This document shows, piece after piece, positions 63,501 through 64,000 of a stretch of 64,000 bases of DNA. How positions within the stretch are numbered: the first letter of the stretch is position 1; each line of letters begins with the position of its first letter. The translations under genes and the position numbers were made by a program. The stretch lies in assembly GCA_030159075.1 (NCBI GenBank), contig BROG01000347.1, positions 207,501 through 271,500 on the forward strand, written 5' to 3'. This DNA is from Atrina japonica (Eukaryota; Mollusca; Bivalvia; Pterioida; Pinnidae). The notes under the pieces were generated by a model. It made no database searches. It worked only from the letters and a program-made list of their open reading frames with translations, and had not been told where the DNA came from.

Positions 63501-63784
63501 AACCAAACTTTACAGGAAATTGTTCTCAGGTGACCGTTAAGGCCCACTGGATCTCTTGCTGATAAAGTGTATTGTCAAACCAGTCATATTTCACTGTTTA
63601 TGTTCTTTTTACCTAAAATGATATCATTTAAAATGTCTGATGTTAAAACTTCTTAACTTATAATCATATTTTTATTTTTATTTTAGTACCAAACAGCATT
63701 AAATAAAAGCATTGAAAAAATGAAATCGGTATTCAGAGACTTTGAGGATGAAGGCTGGGAAGAAGTCCATGATTCAATAGAAGG
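25011..63784 (+). CDS. CNTLN: centlein (CNTLN) homologue, partial, 18 exons; runs off right edge
   Basis: The product is a coiled-coil protein. Vertebrate centlein sits at the proximal ends of centrioles, links C-Nap1 and Cep68 in centrosome cohesion, and binds microtubules. Eighteen GT-AG exons join without a frame break into about 646 codons. Against human centlein as I remember it, the same blocks occur in the same order: 'VRKEL', 'QQAxLIxQLQ', 'DTQKxLxNQED', 'RSRSLSP', 'LRQExSDxVWNEL', then 'LNxSIxxM' and 'GWExV'. The spliced product is mostly E/K/L/Q-rich heptad-like sequence, broken by a basic Ser/Pro linker in exon 9. Intron phases are 1,0,2,1,0,0,0,2,0,2,2,1,0,2,2,0,0. The segment between the VWNEL block and the GWEEV block is shorter than in human. 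The true start is not identified and no stop codon is reached. Identity is confident; exact orthology needs a search. Confidence 0.93.
25093..25176. repeat. (GT)/(AT)n microsatellite at the exon 1 donor
   Basis: The donor GTATGT is itself the first unit of GTAT/GT repeats that pass into about 31 AT dinucleotides. Confidence 0.95.
25270..25600. repeat. diverged tandem repeat of about 36 bp in intron 1, about 8 copies
   Basis: 'GTCACAGGTCCAGTGTCAGA' with 'GATTTTAAAGG' recurs in diverged form. Confidence 0.8.
25861..26021 (+). CDS. CNTLN: CNTLN exon 2 (161 nt)
   Basis: The acceptor is GTTTCAG and the donor is GAA|GTAAGA. Starting in phase 1 and ending in phase 0, it encodes a charged coiled coil that begins DLEQRFRRISTELEIAKAEK. 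It aligns by pattern with the human stretch before the VRKEL motif. Confidence 0.92.
26579..26676 (+). CDS. CNTLN: CNTLN exon 3 (98 nt)
   Basis: The acceptor is TTTTCAG and the donor is CAG|GTAATT, ending in phase 2. It encodes LEEAKRLLQQYDTKTQNLNK and further coiled coil ending in ELETV(R). This joins exon 4 to give 'VRKEL', as in vertebrate centlein. Confidence 0.94.
27437..27546 (+). CDS. CNTLN: CNTLN exon 4 (110 nt)
   Basis: The acceptor is TTTCAG and the donor is AAAA|GTAAGT, ending in phase 1. It encodes KELSELWHSHNQLTEHSSQQ, then ADLIRQLQSLQHDTQK. This matches the human 'HTAQQAELIQQLQ...DTQK' block. The last coding bases and the donor form the first unit of the minisatellite that follows. 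Confidence 0.96.
27534..28895. repeat. splice-donor-derived minisatellite, intron 4, about 43 copies
   Basis: Units of about 31-34 bp with 'GATACAGAAATGTAAGTAGA' and 'CATTAACA'. The first unit overlaps the end of exon 4: 'GACACACAGAAAAGTAAGTA' then GACATTTACA. Unit variants at the donor position are GTAAGT, GTATGT, GTAAGA, GTAAGC and GTAATA. Confidence 0.95.
28920..29116. repeat. diverged left part of the 26-bp AP-1-motif array
   Basis: 'GTCAAATAGTACAGAATGTC' and similar diverged units. They are cut off from the main array (30103-30550) by the TIR element. Confidence 0.8.
29119..30102. mobile_element. 984-bp non-autonomous TIR element with TA duplication
   Basis: The left end is CAGTGGTCCTCCTATTTGCG and the right end, inverted, is CAGTGGTTCCCCCCTTATAA. 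It is flanked by TA on both sides; removing it plus one TA restores the array unit '...GTCAAATAGTACAG...'. TA duplications and CAGT ends fit the Tc1/mariner superfamily. No transposase is recognisable. Confidence 0.78.
30103..30550. repeat. 26-bp minisatellite with 14 perfect AP-1 motifs
   Basis: The unit is 'GACATGTGAGTCAAATAGTA' then CAGCAT. TGAGTCA is intact in 14 units; two units have CAAGTCA or CGAGTCA. Confidence 0.95.
30843..31410. repeat. 41-44-bp minisatellite, about 13 copies, intron 4
   Basis: 'GTATTTCTCTAAAGTTTAGA' then 'CACCCTCTGATTTACTGTAT'. A second subtype has 'TAACATCTGATCTGCAGTAC'; the two subtypes alternate on the right. It ends about 110 bases before exon 5. Confidence 0.95.
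31519..31571 (+). CDS. CNTLN: CNTLN exon 5 (53 nt)
   Basis: The acceptor is TTACAG and the donor is GAT|GTAAGT. It encodes MLKNQEDAYTIEASSLQD, with the first codon split with exon 4. Human centlein has 'VLRNQEDVHTAESISYQ' at this point. Confidence 0.96.
31572..32703. other. intron 5, no strong repeat
   Basis: Ordinary AT-rich intron with a short duplication near 32160 and 32230 (GCCTTTGATACTCAACACTA type). 'GGGTGACATAA' recurs around 32510-32550. Confidence 0.6.
32704..32787 (+). CDS. CNTLN: CNTLN exon 6 (84 nt)
   Basis: The acceptor is CATAG after a T-rich tract and the donor is AAG|GTAGGA; both ends are phase 0. It encodes MYKDLTARYEIAKKSESELR and QDLHNVRK, matching the human segment around 'LYNEL...LRQSV'. 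A 16.9-kb intron follows. Confidence 0.94.
32788..34325. other. left part of the 16.9-kb intron 6; one partial TIR end
   Basis: AT-rich. At 33700, after TA, it has CAGTCAAAACTCGTTATGTC, which looks like one end of a CAGT-type TIR element. I found no right end. No exon is needed here, because exons 6 and 7 are contiguous in frame and in homology. Confidence 0.5.
34326..35885. repeat. minisatellite of about 58 bp with hairpin units, about 25 copies
   Basis: 'GACTGGTTTATAACTGTCTT' then 'ATTCTTACCTGATATGCCAG' then 'GTAGAATCTTTATTATATA'. Each unit includes the inverted repeat TACCTG-ATATGC-CAGGTA. Units vary in length and several are scrambled near 34560-34800. Confidence 0.93.
35886..36519. other. 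no gene recognised (intron 6)
   Basis: AT-rich unique sequence. The 71-codon frame at 36261 has no homology I know. Confidence 0.45.
36520..36580. repeat. 25-bp tandem repeat, 3 copies
   Basis: 'GAGCTGCAGGGCAAAAATCA' type unit, three times. Confidence 0.85.
36940..37320. repeat. degenerate 'CCTGAGATCATCATTATTTT' repeats
   Basis: Diverged relatives of the 33-bp array that follows, with unit 'TCCTGAGATCATCATTATTT' and irregular spacing. Confidence 0.8.
37325..37512. mobile_element. SINE-like insertion in the array
   Basis: Contains 'GTTAAAGAACCCTCACTGCT', 'AGTGCCGAGCATAGGCC' and the tail 'GGGACATTAAACAACAATAA' with ACAAACAA. This tail is common in bivalve SINE/LINE 3' ends (recognised from memory). 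No tRNA-like A/B box head is evident, so it is probably 5'-truncated. It splits the ATCATCATT repeats. Confidence 0.6.
37513..40245. repeat. 33/32-bp minisatellite, more than 70 copies, 2.7 kb
   Basis: The core GCTGTTATGTACTAGAGATC is followed by 'ATCATTATCTTTT'. Units differ by GCTG (33 bp) versus CTG (32 bp) and by ATCATT, ATTATT or ATCTTT. The ends (37513-37640 and 40050-40245) are degenerate 'GTCCTAGAGATCATTATTTT' units. Short 70-102-codon frames are repeat translations. Confidence 0.97.
40246..40480. mobile_element. dispersed ACTTGTCC/GGACAAGT element (probable)
   Basis: A perfect 8-bp hairpin, ACTTGTCC-TGTA-GGACAAGT, lies at 40262-40281. More ACTTGTCC and GGACAAG copies near 40315, 40400 and 40445 alternate in orientation. 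It interrupts the GAGATCATTATTT repeats, which resume at 40480. Confidence 0.5.
40481..41635. other. no gene recognised (intron 6)
   Basis: Two short remnant repeat units near 40485-40520, then unique AT-rich sequence. Confidence 0.5.
41636..42265. repeat. CACA-rich minisatellite
   Basis: 'ACACAAGTCACATACATAAG' and 'TCACATGTACACATGTCACA' units with irregular period, decaying rightward to 'CATACATGTTACACATACAC'. Confidence 0.92.
42266..43925. other. no gene recognised (intron 6)
   Basis: AT-rich. 43480-43660 includes 'CAATGCAAAAAATGCATTTT' and 'GGCCCAGACCCATTCC', possibly a relative of the insert at 6311-6480. Confidence 0.45.
43960..44092. repeat. 40-bp tandem repeat, about 4 copies
   Basis: 'TAGTGTTGACCTTTATGTTG' then 'ACACTAGCTATTTACCTTA'. 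Confidence 0.85.
44093..44430. mobile_element. fragment of the same family as 13308-14362
   Basis: Shares 'GTGTTTTACTTGTAATTAGG', 'TCAGCTTTTGTTT' and 'TCTTCTTCTCCAGAAC' with the 13.6-14.0-kb region, in the same order. Confidence 0.8.
44431..45480. other. no gene recognised (intron 6)
   Basis: Unique AT-rich sequence. Frames at 44856 and 45067 have no recognisable product. Confidence 0.45.
45481..45575. repeat. (AT)n(GA)n compound microsatellite
   Basis: About 38 AT dinucleotides run straight into about nine GA dinucleotides. Confidence 0.97.
45576..46834. other. no gene recognised (intron 6)
   Basis: Unique AT-rich sequence. Confidence 0.45.
46835..47365. repeat. 21-bp minisatellite, about 25 copies
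   Basis: 'CAAGCAGTAGGTATCCAGTT' then C/G ACA. A 79-bp block with 'CGATCAGAAGGTATCTG' is duplicated near 47205 and 47275. The 21-bp unit keeps frames open on both strands, which gives spurious 60-codon frames. Confidence 0.95.
47640..48745. repeat. 17-bp minisatellite, about 55 copies
   Basis: 'TGACCTATAATAATGTC' or 'TGACCTATGATAATGTC' units. A less ordered stretch lies at 48240-48470, where 'TTAATGCG(A/T)TGTCA' occurs twice. Confidence 0.94.
48746..49668. other. right end of intron 6
   Basis: AT-rich. 'ATAATATTTACTTGAAAAGC' is duplicated near 49236 and 49266. Nothing else is seen up to the exon 7 acceptor. Confidence 0.55.
49669..49785 (+). CDS. CNTLN: CNTLN exon 7 (117 nt), unusual donor
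   Basis: The acceptor is CTTCAG; both ends are phase 0. It encodes EVIDKEGIISSLQSRIDSYH, then a basic Ser/Arg/Pro tract 'KRQRSRSPGA' and an end in 'TDNE'. The donor GAG|GTTCTT is weak, but it is the only GT that keeps frame with exon 8; reading on meets a stop at once. Confidence 0.88.
50265..50347 (+). CDS. CNTLN: CNTLN exon 8 (83 nt)
   Basis: The acceptor is CTTCAG and the donor is AAAG|GTAAGA, ending in phase 2. It encodes SFVNQDLRISTMQREINLLQ and EKLEEKE(R), similar to the human 'LMVSQKSEIEYLQEKL' region. Confidence 0.93.
50440..50885. repeat. 79-80-bp tandem repeat, about 5 copies, intron 8
   Basis: 'AAGTTTTGATTCTAATCCCT' then 'ATACTTAGCTGGTA' recurs at about 79-80-base spacing. Confidence 0.93.
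50898..51076. mobile_element. 179-bp TIR element (MITE) with TA duplication
   Basis: The left end is CAGTAAAACCTGCTATAGCG; the right end is 'TATACAGGTTTTACTG'; both are flanked by TA. Inside are repeated 'ACCTGTATATAAGG' and 'AAGGGTCACCTG' motifs. There is no coding capacity. Confidence 0.82.
51178..51790. repeat. 20-bp minisatellite, about 31 copies, intron 8
   Basis: TCTCATGGATGGTGTGTATG units with TTGG and TTTATG subtypes. All three + frames stay open, which produces spurious frames of up to 214 codons rich in W, C, M and V. Confidence 0.96.
52261..52537 (+). CDS. CNTLN: CNTLN exon 9 (277 nt), Ser/Pro basic linker
   Basis: This is the largest exon seen, from acceptor ATTCAG to donor AAAG|GTATTT, ending in phase 0. 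It encodes a short coiled coil, then a basic linker with proline-directed sites 'HSTPAR', 'ALSPMK' and 'SRSRSLSPGRK'. It ends in a new coiled coil, 'DLRHKLVQAERKLEDTKNVL'. 'RSRSLSP' and 'AERK(L/I)E' also occur together in human centlein. The S/T-P sites suggest CDK-type phosphorylation (inference). Confidence 0.96.
52738..53400. repeat. 40-bp minisatellite, about 16 copies, intron 9
   Basis: 'TTTGTCTAGGATCTACAAAG' then 'TCCTACTTTGAACATGTATC'. The right-hand units are more diverged. Confidence 0.94.
53560..54895. repeat. 28-bp minisatellite, about 47 near-identical copies, intron 9
   Basis: 'GAGCTCTACTGTGTACTTTA' then AATACTTT. Only three units have the ACATTGT variant (about 53600, 54080 and 54443). 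It ends about 105 bases before exon 10. Confidence 0.98.
55000..55121 (+). CDS. CNTLN: CNTLN exon 10 (122 nt)
   Basis: The acceptor is TTGCAG and the donor is CAT|GTAAGC, ending in phase 2. It encodes NRELEELRKAHAKRLERLKS, then VQTDYKIVKDQLRLFEDD. It matches the human 'NDELRDAHEKRKERLQMLQT' and 'VKEQL' motifs. Confidence 0.97.
55495..56175. mobile_element. bivalve-type dispersed element, intron 10
   Basis: Three internal repeats of 'CTCAGAAAGGACTGAAGGAA' with 'GTTCCCCTTGAGGT' and 'CAACATGGCTGACAGG'. It ends 'GGGATCTCTTGTT'. No transposase. Minus-strand frames at 55513-55859 are repeat translations. Confidence 0.72.
56543..56665 (+). CDS. CNTLN: CNTLN exon 11 (123 nt), VWNEL block
   Basis: The acceptor is TTTCAG and the donor is AAG|GTACTT, ending in phase 2. 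After a basic 'NRRGRQKKRSNSKD' stretch it encodes LRQESSDKVWNELTFFKNEN. This is the most diagnostic match to centlein (human 'LRQEDSDAVWNELAYFKREN'). Confidence 0.98.
56703..56847. mobile_element. foldback/MITE copy 2 (GCACCATAAAACTT family), intron 11
   Basis: The left arm GCACCATAAAACTTAAGAAT and right arm 'ATTCTCAAGTTTTATGGTGC' form an inverted repeat with few mismatches. 'TCTGATTGGCTGAGCAG' lies in the middle. Related to 19171-19292. Confidence 0.8.
57422..57522 (+). CDS. CNTLN: CNTLN exon 12 (101 nt)
   Basis: The acceptor is ACTCAG and the donor is GAAG|GTAAAG, ending in phase 1. It encodes MGLEEEVDMLKVQASQDAAT and IHELKVALEQEKE, matching the human 'MNLEEELDELKVHISIDKAA' continuation of the VWNEL block. 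Confidence 0.97.
57640..58075. repeat. 17-19-bp minisatellite, intron 12
   Basis: 'TAATGTATGGATCTATG' type units, about 22 copies, irregular. It reaches the exon 13 acceptor. Confidence 0.9.
58080..58165 (+). CDS. CNTLN: CNTLN exon 13 (86 nt)
   Basis: The acceptor is CTATAG and the donor is CAG|GTTTGT. It encodes DRQFERKKTNIQTQERSDLQ and SELMLVKSQ, coiled coil. The frame is kept on both sides. A tandem array runs up to the acceptor. Confidence 0.9.
58437..58525 (+). CDS. CNTLN: CNTLN exon 14 (89 nt)
   Basis: The acceptor is TACTAG and the donor is AGAG|GTAAAT, ending in phase 2. It encodes VQSKTIQLEKLDKELQNIRT and DKEDVQEHK(R), coiled coil. The intron before it is only 271 bases. Confidence 0.92.
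58566..59110. repeat. 42-bp minisatellite, about 13 copies, intron 14
   Basis: 'TTAATCCCTTAAAGAGTGAC' then 'TCTTCCAGCATGATATGAGT'. It starts about 40 bases after the exon 14 donor. The unit length is divisible by 3, which gives a spurious 107-codon minus-strand frame. Confidence 0.96.
59149..59192. repeat. poly-T/C tract
   Basis: T runs broken by single C at regular intervals. Confidence 0.95.
59503..59589 (+). CDS. CNTLN: CNTLN exon 15 (87 nt)
   Basis: The acceptor is TTACAG and the donor is ACAG|GTACGT, ending in phase 2. It encodes NLKAEIIELKQNDSKQRMEI and ANLKRDIN(R), coiled coil with leucines at heptad-like spacing. Confidence 0.92.
59590..60162. other. left part of intron 15, nothing recognised
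   Basis: AT-rich unique sequence. Confidence 0.5.
60163..60859. mobile_element. 697-bp CAGTCA(A/G)ACC TIR element with TA duplication
   Basis: The left end is CAGTCAGACCAGCCTTAACA and the right end inverted is CAGTCAAACCTGTTTTCAGC; 'CAGCAGCCACT' follows both. TA flanks both sides. A second palindrome, 'AATCAACCCCC' to 'GGGGTTGATC' (60447-60599), is nested inside. No transposase is seen. Confidence 0.78.
61065..61212 (+). CDS. CNTLN: CNTLN exon 16 (148 nt)
   Basis: The acceptor is GTTAG and the donor is CAG|GTAACA, ending in phase 0. It encodes LERELSEEKITKQALETREK, then a basic segment that includes 'KMRRTDMKNKSRVAKQ'. It corresponds to the lysine-rich stretch of human centlein before 'VLNHS'. 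Confidence 0.93.
61392..61432. repeat. poly-C rich tract
   Basis: Thirteen or so C, then a C-rich stretch, in intron 16. Confidence 0.9.
61616..61636 (+). CDS. CNTLN: CNTLN exon 17, 21-nt microexon VQTIGQE
   Basis: AAACAG precedes 21 bases, GTT...GAG, followed by a strong GTGAGT donor. It is phase 0 on both sides and encodes VQTIGQE. With it, 'AKQ-VQTIGQE-YQTALNKS' matches the spacing of human 'AKKNCSVGRHHTVLNHS' with a single gap; without it about six residues are missing. It may be alternatively used. Confidence 0.72.
61944..61963. repeat. short (GA)n run
   Basis: Interrupted GA repeat in intron 17. Confidence 0.85.
62066..62160. mobile_element. foldback hairpin with 17-bp perfect arms, intron 17
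   Basis: ATCGATTGTGATGTCAT at 62066-62082 and its exact inverse at 62144-62160, with a 61-base loop. The loop holds a related 'TGTGACATCATATGTTTGTG'. MITE-like. Confidence 0.65.
62290..62500. repeat. 43-bp tandem repeat, about 4-5 copies
   Basis: 'ATATATACCATCTCTGACCA' then 'TGTGTATCATATTATATAAC'. Confidence 0.92.
62540..62800. repeat. 17-18-bp minisatellite, about 14 copies
   Basis: 'AACTTTGATATAGGTCT' or '...GGTTT' units. Confidence 0.92.
62801..63565. mobile_element. bivalve-type dispersed element with three internal repeats of about 162 bp
   Basis: 'ACAGGGCCGAAATTGTCA' with 'TATGGGAGTTATTTCCCCTT' recurs at about 62805, 62966 and 63133. It ends 'CAGGTGACCGTTAAGGCCCA' then 'CTCTTGCT'. 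No transposase. Confidence 0.72.
63687..63784 (+). CDS. CNTLN: CNTLN exon 18 (98 nt), GWEEV block; last in window
   Basis: The acceptor is TTTTAG and the donor is GAAGG|GTTAGT, ending in phase 2. It encodes YQTALNKSIEKMKSVFRDFE, then DEGWEEVHDSIEG. Human centlein has 'LNHSIKVMSNVFENLSKDGWEDVSE'. The rest of the gene lies beyond the right edge. Confidence 0.96.
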
Positions 63785-63926
63785 GTTAGTTCTTTATTTT
63801 TATAGAAATACTTTTCAAAATCTGTTTTGGGGTTTTAAATGGTAAAACAACATGGTAAAAACAAACAATATTACATTGAATCTTTAATTTATATTTTTTT
63901 CTGTTAGTGCACTGGACCATACTTTT

Positions 63927-64000
63927 GATACAGGGACCATACATTAGTATTTTAGCATGTGATGGATACAGGGACCATACATTAGTATTTAAACATGTGA
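63927..64000. repeat. 38-bp tandem repeat entering the right edge
   Basis: 'GATACAGGGACCATACATTA' at 63927 and 63965. It probably continues beyond the window in intron 18. Confidence 0.85.

Overview
The window is AT-rich, intron-rich animal DNA, most likely from a bivalve mollusc. Every recognised exon is bounded by GT-AG splice sites and separated by long introns. The dispersed repeats are of types I associate with bivalve genomes: elements opening with 'TTTTAGCTCACCTG', with runs of 'GTCCGTCC', ending in '...CTCTTGTT' or 'GGGCCTCTT'; elements with 'CTCAGAAAGGACTGAAGG'; and a SINE-like tail 'GGGACATTAAACAACAA'. The bivalve call is recognition from memory, not a database search. I saw no tRNA, rRNA, CRISPR or prokaryotic gene organisation.

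One gene is supported: a + strand homologue of centlein (CNTLN), a coiled-coil protein of the centriole and centrosome linker. Eighteen phase-compatible exons (25011-63784) give 1,940 coding bases, about 646 codons. They cover the middle of the protein, from the coiled coil that ends in a 'VRKEL' motif, through the 'RSRSLSP' linker and the 'LRQE-S-D-VWNEL--FK-EN' block, to the 'ALNKSIEKM...GWEEV' block. The 3' end runs off the right edge. The N-terminal exons are unresolved: they lie left of the window or are among two weak candidates here (22956-23063 and an ATG near 15757). A 21-base microexon (61616-61636) restores the spacing seen in the vertebrate protein.

Layout: 1-15.2 kb is almost wall-to-wall tandem arrays plus one dispersed element at 13.3-14.4 kb. 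15.2-25 kb is mixed unique DNA, dispersed elements and microsatellites. 25-33 kb holds exons 1-6. 32.8-49.7 kb is a 16.9-kb intron filled with different minisatellites. 49.7-64 kb holds exons 7-18. By my rough addition, tandem arrays with many unrelated units occupy about a third of the window.

The most interesting structure is the intron 4 minisatellite. It begins exactly at the splice donor of exon 4, and each unit carries a copy of that donor, so the array appears to be an amplified splice junction. Other points of note are an array with 14 perfect AP-1 motifs, a 984-bp inverted-repeat element inserted with a TA duplication into that array, several other TIR or foldback elements, and arrays with higher-order structure. 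All the long open frames on the minus strand between 5 and 11 kb, and those in the 7.6, 37-40 and 51 kb arrays, are translations of tandem repeats and not genes.
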